Positions 24,601-37,600 of a stretch of DNA of 64,000 nt are shown one piece after another. The DNA comes from Laguncularia racemosa (lineage: Eukaryota; Streptophyta; Magnoliopsida; Myrtales; Combretaceae): positions 868,001 to 932,000 of the forward strand of contig JBBMOL010000097.1 of the NCBI GenBank assembly GCA_037954665.1. The letters are read 5' to 3'. A program made the position numbers and the translations under genes. Within the stretch, counting starts at the first letter, position 1. Each line of letters begins with the position of its first letter. The notes beneath the pieces are model-generated. The model was given only the letters and a program-made list of their open reading frames with translations. It was not told the DNA's origin and did not search any database.

Positions 24601-25000
24601 CTAAAATCTACATGCTGATGCGCATGATTTCAATAGTTACACAAGTGATTTTTCAAGGTTTACTCTTAACCTAAATACCTCAAAGAAGAAGTGGAGGTTC
24701 TTGTTATCATTTTAGCATCCTAAATTGAAACCTTCATCATAAAAACAATGTCATCAGCAAAAATGACATGGGATATCCTAACATTACCTCCTTTAATTTT
24801 GAAAGGTACATGAGTCTCCTTATTTATTTTCAGCTCTATTAATCTACTAATCGTGATTCTACCAACTATTAGGGCTTAAAAAATGGCAAAATCATATAAA
24901 TTGATAGCTATAAAAACTTATAGAATTGTACACTTAAATTCATAATTTTATTAAAGATTTGTAATTAAATAATTTTACATTCATTTTAATTAAGAAAAAA
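21684..25000 (-). pseudogene. Fossil LINE with reverse transcriptase and zf-RVT remains
   Basis: On the minus strand the complement of 24,750-24,761 encodes FADD, the reverse transcriptase active site, in the context ISHVIFADDIVF. It is preceded by SRLIELKI and followed, after a frameshift, by NLEKS (the usual post-active-site motif). A zf-RVT-type motif CPKCNERAEDQKHVF lies on the complement of about 22,660-22,710. A T14 run at 21,684-21,697 is the expected poly(A) tail of a minus-strand element. Stops and frameshifts are frequent. The upstream endonuclease is not recognisable, so the 5' limit near 25.0 kb is approximate. A solo LTR interrupts it. Confidence 0.7.
23784..24390 (+). repeat. 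Solo LTR related to the LTRs of the 41-56 kb gypsy element
   Basis: It shares the order of sequence blocks with the LTRs at 41,394 and 55,256: GGCTTAAAGAGTCAAGTCC, GCAACCTTTCTCAAGGAAG, ATAAATACTTAG, a CAAATAGAG block, and a terminal stretch around TTTTGAGGTCAAGTG. It is more diverged than they are from each other. It lies inside the fossil LINE. I could not find a clean target duplication, so the ends are approximate. Confidence 0.55.
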
Positions 25001-25600
25001 CTCAGAAAATTATAAACTCTTAAAATTGTATAATTGATTTACAATTTTAACAATCATGATAATAAATATATAAAGCGATAACAAATCATTTGTCAAATCC
25101 CTCTAGTAGGTTGAAAAGTAGGAAGAGGATCTCCATTTATTGATACTTTGATAGAAGTAGTGGCAATGCAGGCATTTCTTAATTTTATGCACTTTTTAGA
25201 GAAATTTAAGCTTACTAAAGCTTAATGTATTATGCCCCATTCAATTCTACCGTAGGTCTAGATCTAGCTTAATTATGATCCATCTTTTTTTTTTTGCTCC
25301 TATTTCTATTGCTTTATTACTCATAACGTTTCTTCAATTGAAAATTTTAAAACTTTAGATAGAATAAGATGTCTTGAAGATATGGTATTAACTACGATTA
25401 ATAACACAAATGAAAAAAACAATACAATGGCAAAGTAAAGAAAAAGAAAATAAAAGCCATTTCAAATACGGAGCTAAAATTTGGGGTTTAGAAAATAAAT
25501 GTACTTTTCGAAAACCTAAAGAGAACCATAGCAACCGAAAGAAAGAAACTGAAAACCGTCAACAGGAGGAAGAAGCCGGAGAACAGGAGCGAAAAGAAAA

Positions 25601-28600
25601 ATGGGAAGAGGAAGAGCTCGAACTCAAAGACGCCACTTTGCTCAAAGCAGAGAAAATGTCTGGAAGCGTCCCAAATCTGATCCTTCTTCTACTTCCGATG
25701 AACCCAACAACACGACAGACGACTCCAACACCAACAACAATCCCACTTGGCAACCTTTTGCCACCCAAAATCTTGCTTTCGATGAATACTACAAGGTCTG
25801 TCCTTTTTTTTCTTTTTGTTTCCTTCTTTTTTCCTTTTCTGTCTCAAAATCTTAACTTTAGTGGATATTAGTTATTAGTATTTGATTTTATGATATGGGT
25901 TTGTGTTTGTTTTTTGTTGGAATTTCACTTCGTACTGTGGGTTTGTAGGAGCAAGGAATTGTTACAGCAGACGAGTGGGATACTTTTATCGAGTTTCTTC
26001 GAAAACCGTTGCCTGCTGCTTTCAGGATTAACTCCAGGTTTTGTTTCATTGCCCAGATGTTCTTCAGTAGCGTATAATGTTCTTTTGTTCAGAAAAACTT
26101 GTTCCTTGTTGCTTGAATCGCCTGAGTAGTTTCTTCCGACTGGTTTGGATTATGTTTCTTCGCTTGGAATTAGATTAAGATGCAATGTGACTCTGATTCA
26201 TAGTTTCTTGTTCGTGTATTGAAATATGTGATAGTTTTTAGCTTAACACTATAAGATTGAGGCTTTTGAATTTGGAATGCAAGTGGTAGTCCTGGCAGAT
26301 TAATTGCCCAAATTCAATACGCTTTATAAATTACTACTTGTTCCAATGTTATATTTCTGTATTCTTTTTACCACGGTCTGACAAAATAAGTAAACAAGGT
26401 ACTAACTCATGTAGGATAATGCATTTAATATAACATACTTGAATTTGAGATTTAGATAAGAAAAGCATACCATGATGACCTAAAGGATCTTCCTTTAGTT
26501 AATGCAGTGGGTTAACTATCTAGCTTGGCTTGCAAGGGATTGATGGAGAAAGTAGAGCATGTTACAAATAGATAGATATCATAAACCATAGTTTACATGC
26601 TTTTCGATTATGTTACTCTTATAGTTGTTGAGCATCATAAGAGGACTCTTGGAACCAAGCGAACTTGTGAATCTTGGTTAAACCAAGGGTTTAGTCTAGT
26701 TATTCAGGTTTAGGAACTCCCATGACGAATCTCATATGTCTTCTGGGTTTAAATGCCACTAAGGTCGCTTCTTTGGGCTACCGTATAGGGTATGCTAGGC
26801 TTAGTTGGTGCATGGATTTTGTGTAGTTTATGTGTCTAGTGGAAGCCAGTTTAATTAAGGCTGCACCTTTCTTTTAACCTAACAAAATATTAAAACCTTG
26901 TTAGCTTGGTAAATTGACTTGCAATATTTGTAAGCTGAGCTTAGATACTTAGTTGTGAAAAGCTTAGATTTATCAGTTAAATTCCTTTTAAATTTTTTGA
27001 TACTTTCAGTCATCTTTTATATCCAGTTCAATTTCAAGCTTATATAAACTGCATCTTCGTGCATGCCATCTACAATTTGCAGTAGCCAGTTCTGCGTAGC
27101 TATACGGTCGCAGTTGGAGAATGACTTCATGAAAACTCTCCAAGCCGAGGTACTTAAATATCACATTTTTTTCGTTGTGTTTACATTTATCATGGAAGTC
27201 TTGACATGTTTTCACCAGTTTACAGGGGTTGATGAAGTAGATGCTATTAGACCATTGCCTTGGTATCCTGAAAATCTTGCATGGCATTCAAACTTTTCTC
27301 GCATGCAGCTGAGGAAGAATCAAACACTTGAGAGGTGAATATAAACTGTGATAGTGTGTTAAGCAGCTTGAAGAACTTTGTGAAAATGCTCGTTGCTTTT
27401 GAAATAATGATTATATCGTGTCTCTCTCCAGCAATGTTGTGCTATCTCCCTTGGGAAATGCTGTCCCATTGACTATTGGCTGTGGCTTCCACTGATGATC
27501 ACACCTTTATCTCCAATAATTAGTACCATACCTATTGCTAGAGTACACTCCTAGATGTATGCTATGTGGAACTATTGGTTTCTAAATCTATTGTCATTTA
27601 TTAAAGGGGCAATGTTAAAGAAACTACCTGAACTTTGGGTGTTTTTTCCAATTTTACGCATGAAGTTTAAAATTACTAAATGTCATACTTAGGGAACTTT
27701 TGCTTTCCATAAAGTTTGAATTTGCTAAATATCAATATTTAATTGAACTTTTACTTGTTAAATTTATAGTTTACGTATCTTGAGAAAAATGATTTGGCAA
27801 ATGCTCATTGGATGAAAAGTATAGGTGTAAATAACTAGAACCGAAGTAGTGAATTTTATAAGTAAAAATTCGATTAGGTATGAAATTTAATAACTTTAAA
27901 CTTTAGTTGGGAAATTTAAAGAAATACACAAAGTTTAGGTAGTGATTTTGACCTTGTCTCTTGATTAAATCATGTCAGTAGTAGCACTAGTGCAGATCTA
28001 TTGGCAACATTTTGCAGCCTATGTCACCTTTACCATACAGAGTTTAGTTATAGAGCTTCCATCTTATCAACTTGAAGCTCTGAGTATCATTTCCTCTCCA
28101 TATCAATTTGTCTCAGTTGCGGAAAGATGTGTTTTGCCACTATGATTTCATCAGCCTGTTTTTTTTTTCAAGTTAGTTTGATACATTTTGTAGAAAATCC
28201 GTTTTACCCTCAATCAGTTTGATATGGGACAGATTTTCTATGGTGGTTCTCCGACATTAAGTTATTCATGATAGTTCTATCTGCTGAATTCAGATTTCAT
28301 GAGTTCTTGAAGCTTGAAAATGAAATTGGAAATATCACCAGACAGGAGGCTGTTAGCATGGTGGGCCATTTAAATTTTTACTAGACCTTTATATTTTGTT
28401 TCATGCTGGTCCTATGTTTATTCAAATCAATATGGCTTCTGTTGGTGTAGGTACCTCCTCTGTTCCTGGATGTACATCCGGATCATTTTGTACTAGATAG
28501 TAAGTGGCTTCTGCTGCCTTCCAAGTTTACCTGTCTCCTGTTTCTGGGTTCATGTGATCCATGTACTTAGACTATTCATTGTTATATATAATCGTTCTAA

Positions 28601-31600
28601 ATGCAGTTCCTAATATTACATTTAAGTTTATCATGAGAAGGAGATAGATTAAAGGAGGTCAGGGGGAAGGGGATTGAGAGATGGGATGACTGGGCTCCTT
28701 GTGAGACAAAATGTTGTGTGTCTAAGAAAGGATGAACTAAGCACTGAACTCAGGGTCTATCTTCATGAATGAATATAGGACCTTGCTTGAATATGATATT
28801 ATAGGATGTGGGCATGGCTAAAACTTAAGAATTTCTTTGGTTATGTACAGTGTGTGCTGCACCTGGATCAAAGACTTTCCAGTTACTTGAGATCGTGCAC
28901 AGATCAACTGAAGCAGGAAGCCTCCCTAATGGACTGGTGTATTTCATCTCTCTCTAGCAATGATTTTTTGGATAATTACTCTTTAGCAATGATTGCATAC
29001 TCCAAAAAGCACTGCTAGCTTATAACATTTTTTCTTGAGCTTATCACATTTCAAACAGTATTCTTTTTTCAAAGTATCTGTTATGTCAAATTCTTTTGGT
29101 AATTTTTCTCTCAATTTTTACACATCAGGTTGTTGCGAATGATCTTGATGTTCAAAGATGCAATCTTCTCATTCATCAAACTAAAAGAATGTGCACTGCC
29201 AATTTGATAGTAACAAATCATGAAGCTCAGCAGTTCCCAGGCTGCCGTTTATCACAAGGTCATACTAGTACTTCTGAAGTAGACAATTGGGCAGAAGCAA
29301 ATCTCAGTCAACTCATCTTTGATCGTGTCTTATGTGATGTTCCATGCAGTGGGGATGGTACCCTTAGAAAGGCTCCAGATATTTGGAGGAAATGGTAAGT
29401 TTCCCGTTTATTCCCAGGCCATGGCATCTTGGTTAATGCTGTTTACTGTGGAATGAAATATCATTTACCTTCTAATATAGGAATACGGGAATGGGCAATG
29501 GGCTTCATGGTCTTCAAATTCACATAGCAATGCGAGGTACCTTTGTTAGATTTATTGAATAAAGCTAGTGGAGTGTGACCCATATTTTGTTCCCTCGTAG
29601 TTTCTTTTCCTCACAATCTATGATCTTATGATGGTGCACTTATTTATTGATTGATTTTGAACAGGAAGTGGCCTCGACATTTCTCCTGTAGTGTTTATTT
29701 TTTTTGGATAAGGTGAATTTTATTGATATCCAAAACGTATACAATCATGAACCGGGAAATTTACAATATAGTTATAGGACGTAGCAAAGTGAAAGCGAAA
29801 CTAAAGAGCTACATGGAAGCATTACAATATAGAGGTGTAAGCAATAATTTGGTTTACAACTGAACCCCAGTTGGGGATGTGATTCCCTAGACGTGCATTG
29901 TTACGCACTCTCCATATGCAATACACCGAAGCAGCCAGTGCGGCGCATCTTCTATTGTGGTCGATAGAGGAGGAACCATTTGAGGCCAATAGTAGCGAAG
30001 TGGCCCCTTTCCAATGGTGAAAGTGTGGTGGGCAGTGAAGGTGGTCACAAACTGCTGTCCATATGGAGCGAGAGTAACTGCGATTAAAGAAGAGGTGAGG
30101 ATGATCTTCCGGGCTCTGATGACATAGGAAGCACGTGGTGGAAGTAGTCAAGCCCCATAATTCCAATTTGTCAAGGGTGGTTAGCTTGTGAAGCCAGGCC
30201 AGCCACAAGATAAATGAGTGTCTAGGGATAGAGTATTTATTCCATATAACCTTCGCCCAAGGGACTGGTCTAGGTGAAGGGGAGAGGAATGCATACCCAC
30301 TCTTGGTTGTGTAGTCACCCGTGTTGGAATAGACCCATCGGAGGTGGTCATTGGCAGTTGCATTGGGATGAAGGGAGTCAGGTATCTGGATGTTCATATT
30401 GAGTACTGCGTCTGGGATGCACCAGTTATTACCTTCCATGAGGGAACAAAGCTTAGTGGTAGGTGGGAGGCCAGTATTGCCCATTGCCCGAGCACTGAAG
30501 ACCTGATCCAAGGGTCCTAGTGGGAGCCAGAAGTCAGTCCAGAGGGAGATGGTGAGACCGTTGTTGGGGATCCATTGGAAACAAGGCCGGACTAATTGTC
30601 TGAGCTTCAGTAGTTTCTTCCAAGTCCAAGAGCATGTTGTTGGCGGCTTTTGAGTCCAGAAGCTTCGCCCCTTGAGGAGAGTGGAATGTACCCATTCAGG
30701 CCAAAGGGTTTTAGGTCTTTCCTTGCAGAGGCGCCAAATGTGCTTTATCTGGATGGCTTTGTTCCAAAGATGGAGGTCAGGGATGCCGAGGCCCCCACAC
30801 TTAAGCGGTTTGCAAACATCGTTCCATCTGACCTTAGCTTTAGTGTTCATTGTGGGGTTTCCACTCCAGAGAAAGTTCCTAAGCAAGCTGTCCATCTTCT
30901 TTATGACATATTTGGGGATCATGAATGTGTTGCTCCAATGTAGTTGAATGGAGACGAGTACTGATTTGATGAGTTGCAGTCGCCCTGCATAAGAGAGGTG
31001 TCTAGATGTCCAGGAAGAGACTCGAGATAGTATACGCTCTATCAAGGCATCATAATCTTCTTTGCGAAGTTTGGAGGAGGAGAGGGGTATTCCCAGGTAG
31101 CGTACTGGCAGTGAGCTTTCCTGGTATTGGGTGAGGGAGAGGATGGCCTCCTTAACTGCAGCGGGAACATGGGAGAAGAAGATATTGCTCTTGTTGTTGT
31201 TAACGTCCAAGCCTGACATGGAATGAAATTGTTGGAGGGTTAACTTAATTAGGGAGATTGACTGGATGTTACCTTTTGAGAAGATGAGAAGGTCATCAGC
31301 AAAGTATAAATGGGTGATTTTCTCTTTCCTGCATCTCCAGTGCAGGGAGAATTGAGGGTGCACAGCTAGTCTTCTCAGTTGGGAGGATAGGATTTCCATT
31401 CCCAACACAAATAGATAGGGTGATAGTGGATCACCTTGTCTGAGTCCCCTCATACTAGAGAAGTAACTCGTAAGTTCACCGTTGATGTTGATGGAAAACA
31501 TCGGGGTGGAGATGCATTGGTAGATCAGGGATCTCAGGTGGGGAGGGAAGCCCATAGCATGTAATGTAGACATCAAAAAATCCCATTTGATTGTGTCAAA

Positions 31601-34600
31601 GGCTTTTTGGAGGTCTACCTTGAGGGTACATCTGGGTGAGGTGGTTTGAGTACGGTAACCTGCAAATAGTTCTTGTGTGAGGAAAATGTTGTCCGAGATA
31701 CGTCTATCAGGGATGAACGCCGCTTGCTCGCTACCTACTAAGGATGGAAGGACTCGTTTGATGCGCTCAGCTATGACTTTGGATATGGCTTTGTAGATGA
31801 CGTTACAGCAGGCTATAGGACGGAACTCTCCAAGTGTGGATGGGTTGGCAATCTTAGGAACCAAGGAGATGATGGAAGAATTTATCTCCTTGAGTAGGTG
31901 TCTCGATACCAAGAATTCTTTTGAAGCTTCCAGGAGGTCTTTACCAATAATTCCCCAGGTGGCTTTGAAGAATTTGGCGGTGTAGCCATCCGGCCCCGGT
32001 GCTTTGTCATTTGCTTGGGAGAAGAACCCCCATTTGATTTCGTCATCTGTGAAAGGGAGAGATAGCTCCGCACATTGTTGGTGACTTAGCTTGCGTGAAA
32101 CCATTTCGCTGACACCTTCAAAGGTGGGAGAGGAAGGGGGACACTCATAGAGCTTTTGAAAGTGTTGCACCGCAAGTTCCTTGATCTCCGTGTCACCAAT
32201 GACTTCGCTCCCGTCACTTCCAAATAGGTGGCGTATGTGGCTACGGTTGTGTAGGTTCTTCATAGATTTATGGAAGAATGAGGTGTTCCTATCTCCAAGT
32301 TTTAACCAGAGTGCCCTGGACTTCTGTTTGTAGAGGCTTTCCTCGGCTGCACGTAGGAGGTAGTAGGTTTTGTAGGCTTCTTTTTCCTGTTCCATCAAGG
32401 AAGTGTCTCCATTGCCATGGACAGCACCTTGGAGTGCTTGTAGCTCGGAGTGTGCTAGCTCAACCTGTAGTGGGAGGTGACTGAATTCATTCCTGTTGAG
32501 TTTACGGAGTTCGTGTTTGAGTATTTTGAGTTTGCGAGTGACCTGGAACATTTTGCATCCAGCTATGTCTAACCCCCATGTGTTGCTCACTATGTGGGAG
32601 AAGTTCTTGTGGTCGATCCAGAAGTTGAAGAATTTGAAGGGGGACTTCTTGGTGGCAGGTGAAGTGTCAATGTGGGCAATGGCAAGGGAGTGGTCCGAAA
32701 GGGTTGGGGGAGCAAATTGAGCATGAGTTCTCGGTAGTAGGTGAAGCCATTGTTGGTTTACCATGACTCTATCCAATTTGCGTAAGATGGGGTTGCTCAT
32801 TTGGCGGTTGGACCAAGTGTAGAAGTCACCCACGTAGCTCAAGTCTTCCAATTCCGCTTGCGAGATGCAATTTTGCAAATCAACCATTTCTTCCGAGAGG
32901 TGTGCTCTCCCACCTAATTTCTCATTGAGGGAAAGTGTGGTGTTGAAGTCCCCTAGTACTATCCATGGAAGGGGGTGAGTAGTGGGGGCTATATTTACAA
33001 TGTTGCTCCATAGGCCTCGTCGCTCTCTACTGTTATTGGAGGCATAGATGAAGGTAGCGAAGGAAATGAAGCTTGATCTTCTGTTTACTAATTTGCAATG
33101 CATGAATTGGGAGCTCTCGGATTCAACGCTAACGGTCCATTCAGTATGCCTCCATGCTAACCACAATCTTTTGCCGTTTGATGTGTTTATTCTAACTTGC
33201 CATGATGTGCCCAATGCATTCTTGATAGATGCTTCGTTCCGCGGATTAACCTTTGTCTCAAGTAAGCCAATGCAGCTTATCTTGTGAGCATTGCAAATCC
33301 GTTTGATGTCAGAAACCTTGATGGGATCATTGAAGCCTCTAACGTTCCAAGCGGCAATATGCATTGGGGAGTGTATGGAGGCGACTAAGTGAAGGATCTT
33401 CTCCTCTTCCGTGCCTTCTTCTTGCGTCTATTGGAAGAGGTGGAACCTTTTTGACTACTGTGGGCGATGAGTTTGCAAAGTGGGGTGTGATCGAGGTCGT
33501 CCGCTGCAAGGTCAGCCAACGTGGGAGCGTTGTCCATGGGGGCCAGGTTGGGAGGGTTGTCCATGTGCTCCATTTCATCCAGTTTGTCCCGTCCAGGTAA
33601 TACCTCACATGAAGTAGGCGCCTCCTTGGTGATTTGTGAGTTTGAGGGATCTGAGATAGGTTTCCCCGACCCCACTGGCTCCGGCGGGATGGTAGTTTCC
33701 TCCTTGGAACTGGCCGCTGCCTTGATTTGCTGTCCTGGCAGTTTCTTGTTCTCTTCATACCCCTGCTTGTTAGCTCTTGGCACACCTGGATCCACTACTC
33801 CAATTACTTGATCACCCCGCGTCTTATTCCCCACAAAGGTTTCCCTATCCTGCTGGGCTTTCACCTCACTGCTTGCTTCTCCCTCCGTAGGCTCCTTCCC
33901 TTTCCGCTTATCCTTACCAGACCGTCTGTATTGCTGCCATTCTTCGCTGTTAGCTGTATGTTGGGGAGCTGGGTCTGACCGATGTTGTTGCGGCTGCTGC
34001 TGGTTCTGTTGCGGTTGCTTTTGTTGCTGCTGTGGTGGAGGTGCTTGGCCACATTTATGTCCAAAGACGAGGCACTCACCGCAACGAGGGGGTAGCCATT
34101 GATAGACAACATGGACCAGCGCAATGCCTCCTTCCACGTTTTCCACCTCGACAGTGGATACTAAGGGGTCCCTCGCATCGATTTCCACAAGGACTCGGGC
34201 ATGGTTTGCCCGTTGGCGCGCCATGGTGAGGGTATCGGCTTTGAGGGGGACACCCACTGCGCTAGCAATATAGCTGATCCCATCCGGACTGAGGTATTCA
34301 CATGGGATGCCATTGAGCTGTGCCCAGACCGGCAGCTTGGTTGGTTGTGGCTTGTCAAGTGGTAGCCCCCTCCTCCATTTGTGAAGCAAGAGGAATCTTT
34401 GAGCAAAATGCCAATGCTTTTCCATAATGGGAGTGAGGTCTGCCTCGTGACGGAAGCGGAAGTAGTAGACTCCCTCCTTGTTTCCGAGGACCTCTAGAAG
34501 GCCTAAGTCCTTCCATAGCCTAAATGCGATCGTCTTGACTAGTTGAAAAGGCAACCGACGGCCTAGGAAAAAGCCAACGAGGGTGGCCTCCCAATAGTTA

Positions 34601-37600
34601 GCTCCCTGTTTCTCTACAACAAGAGGGATGGCGACTCTAGTGGTAGCACCTTTGTTCGCCGGAGGGATGAACCTGAGGGGAAAGGCGTTGTCGTCGGAAG
34701 GGGAGCCAGAAGGGGTGGGCTTAGGCTGGCCGGCGGCGCAAGCAGCAGCGTATGACTTCGAGGGGCTAGCAGGGGGCACGGGCGAGGTGGCCGGCGCGCG
34801 GTTGTTTCCAGTTGCTGGGTGGCTAATGGTGGTATTGGTTTCCCTCGAGGTGGTTTGGTTAGCAGTCGTGGCAGAGGGTGGCAGGTTGGAGAAGGCCTCT
34901 GACGCGTGGAGCTGACCATACTGCAAAGTGGGGCAGGTAGGCTTGGCACAAGGCTCAAGATTACCATTTCCGTCATAGTTTGCCAGGTGGATGGGAGAGG
35001 AAATAAAAGCTTTATTTGTTTTTTCCTCATAAAGACAGGTTGGGTAATCTACCTTGGGAGATGGGCAGTGGGGTCTGGTTTGTGGGTTTTGGGGTATTTC
35101 CATTTTTGGTGATTACTTGGCCAGAGGTTGGGCGTGGTGGGGTAGTGTGTTGGGGAAATTTAGGCTCCTAAAGGAAGTGGTCCTTTAGGGGGAGTGGGCC
35201 GAGGTCAGGGGAGGGGAGGAGGGAGGAGAGAGGAGAGAGCATTTTTTTGAAATATAGCTTCCTAGAAATGCATTTTTCTCCTGTAGTGTTTATTGCTTAA
35301 ACCACAAACAATATATGCCAATCAATGGGTTAATGTTATACATGTTTTCTTGGAATAATTCCTTTGCTGGTTTTTAGGGGTTTAGACTTTGGAGTGTCTC
35401 TCCAAATGATGAGTATGGCAACTCTCACCAAATTAAATAGTTTCATTCATTTAACAGTGAAGGTGAAATTAAACTTTAAGTATAGACTGTTAGAAGGTGA
35501 AGTTTCTTGTTTTGAAGAGTTTAAATTCCATAAGCATGCTGACTATGTGGCTCCCTGGTCCCATGCTTCCCTGCTTTTCTCTTGTATATTGATGTTGGAA
35601 TTCCTTTGCTACATCTGAGCCATGCTGTACTTTTGAAGAACCACCAATCATGCCACCAGTAAATACCAAGCCTATCAGGGTAGGCAAAGTGGGCTAATCA
35701 AATCATTTTATCATATAGCTCTTTTGTATATATTACATTGAAAATGTGATTTATGTGATGTAGATATTCTTGCACATACCTATCTATATCCTTTTTAAAT
35801 CTCCAGCTTCCTCCATTTGTGAACTACTTAGGTTTGGTATCCTACAATGCTTAGGGTGAACGCAATTTCTCACCAGTTTTCTTATGATACATAAGATCTT
35901 TGAAGTCCTTTGCACATTGGGTTAATATTTATAAGGCTCTTTTCCTGAAAGTTTGTAGTGAAGTCATGGGAAAAGTCGTAATGCTGTTGGCAGAGAGCTG
36001 AATGTGTAGAGTAGTGTATTACTATCTGAAATTTTTTTATCATTCATTTGTTTTTTCTTATATGAGTACGCCTTAAATTCAAATAGTTTGAATTAAACAT
36101 TACAAGTTCTGATGGTGCATTATCTATGCAAGGGTATATGACTGTTTTGATTTGTTGTACAATAAATGCAAATGTTATTCTGTTGGTTTGTTATGGTATA
36201 AAAAACTAGTGTCAAATTCTGAATGACAAATGCTATGTCATCTATGAAAAACTAGGTGCATCCTTGCTCAAAGTTGGTGGGAGAATGGTTTACTCGACCT
36301 GCTCTATGAATCCTATTGAGAATGAAGCAGTGGTTGCTGAGGTAATTTGGGTATTAACTACAACTGTAGGGTATTGCCACTGCCAATTTTCTCCACTTTA
36401 GACCACTAGCCACCATTAGTTAGTGCATTCATATTTAATTATTGTCATAAAATTTCATAAACACAAATACAAGATTACAGATAATTTTCAAAAAATTATG
36501 GAAAACATTGTGTGTGAAAGAAACACACCCTAGTGAAAGTCTGGTCCAGTCAGATTCAGATTTAAAGTACAGTTATGATCTGGCTGGCATGCTAATAACA
36601 CACAAACCAAATGTGCTAAAATCTCATTTGTCTTCTAATTAATTGAATTATCTAATACAATCTAATCACATAATCTTTTGCGAAATTCTATAAAACAAAG
36701 CTATCTTTGAAGGCTTTAAGATCTTCTTTAAAACCTTATAACGGAAAAAGGATCCTCTTTGAAATATATATGTACTTTCCATTTCTCTCTTTTCTGGTAT
36801 TTGATCCTAAAAGGTATGACAGGAAGTATAAGATTCAGCTGTACAATTCATGGAGCTGGTTTCTAGCTGTTATGATTGATATGTTTACATGAAGACACAT
36901 TTTTTAAGTGTACATATATGCATACAGGCATAAACACGTGCATGTGGTACTTATCCCCTTTTTCTTTCTGCACTCCAACTCCACTACTATACAAGGAAGA
37001 TGTCGAATTGTACTTGTTCACTCTGCCGCTTCTGACTGACTAATTTTTACTTACCCTGCTAATCTTTTGCATTTTCTTTGAATGGGATCTCTTCATTTTC
37101 TTTTGTAGGTTCTGCAGAGATGTGGAAGCTCTCTTGAACTTCTTGATGTTTCTAGTGAACTTCCTGAGCTTATCTGCCGGCCTGGGCTTAAGAAATGGAA
37201 GGCATGTCTCTAAACTTCTCTTGTCAGTAGGATGACAGCCAATCCCCCAAAAAAATGTTTTGGTTGAAAATGATCAACTTTATAGGAATGATAAAATAGC
37301 TGCACCATTCATTTTAGGCCTTTATAAATGTTCAGTGTTCATTTTGCTTGCAAATTATTTGCAAGACATAAATCCTATAGCTGCACCATAGGTTAAAAGT
37401 TGCATCTTCTGTGAGATAATTATCTTATGGGGCTAATAATAAATAGATGATTAAGCTGAGATTTATACTATGTTTGAACTTGTCAGCTTTGAATGTTTAT
37501 TTAGCTAAAGAGTGGGCAAGTTCCCATTTTGATTGGGAAAGATGAAACCTTTCTTTCTAGCATCAATTATTAGAAAACATGGCTAAAGGGAAAAGATTCA

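Larger units (their letters stand above)
29700..35274 (-). mobile_element. Full-length LINE (plant L1-type) in intron 9, antisense to the host gene
   Basis: A 5.57-kb element flanked by a perfect 20-bp direct repeat (29,680-29,699 and 35,275-35,294). Its 3' end on the minus strand reads TTATCCAAAAAA, an AT-rich end with a very short A tail. ORF1 and ORF2 are both open and separated by 20 nt. The unmutated target duplication and open frames point to a recent insertion. The host exons on either side are intact and the insertion lies well away from the splice sites, so host expression could continue. The element 5' end near 35,150-35,250 is G+C-rich on the minus strand, where the internal promoter of such elements would be. 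A decayed relative lies at 47,281-50,160. Confidence 0.95.

Noticed and set aside
25410..25600. An upstream in-frame or alternative start (25,410) for the methyltransferase
   Set aside because: The frame from 25,410 is not the one that continues into the conserved protein. The ATG at 25,601 gives the family N-terminus MGRGRARTQRR and fits all later phases.
29661..29699. A possible exon after ACAG at 29,661-29,664, before the LINE
   Set aside because: The methyltransferase family joins IAMRG directly to xSLLKVGG, and the frame closes only with the exon at 36,256. The sequence here is intron and contains the LINE target site.
33339..33785. An overlapping minus-strand frame of 148 codons across the ORF1-ORF2 junction
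   Set aside because: It lies within ORF1 in another frame, has biased composition from the charged tail, and no recognisable domain.
36707..36892. An open frame of 61 codons within intron 10
   Set aside because: It lies between two exons whose junction is fixed by the protein family; no domain and ordinary intron composition.
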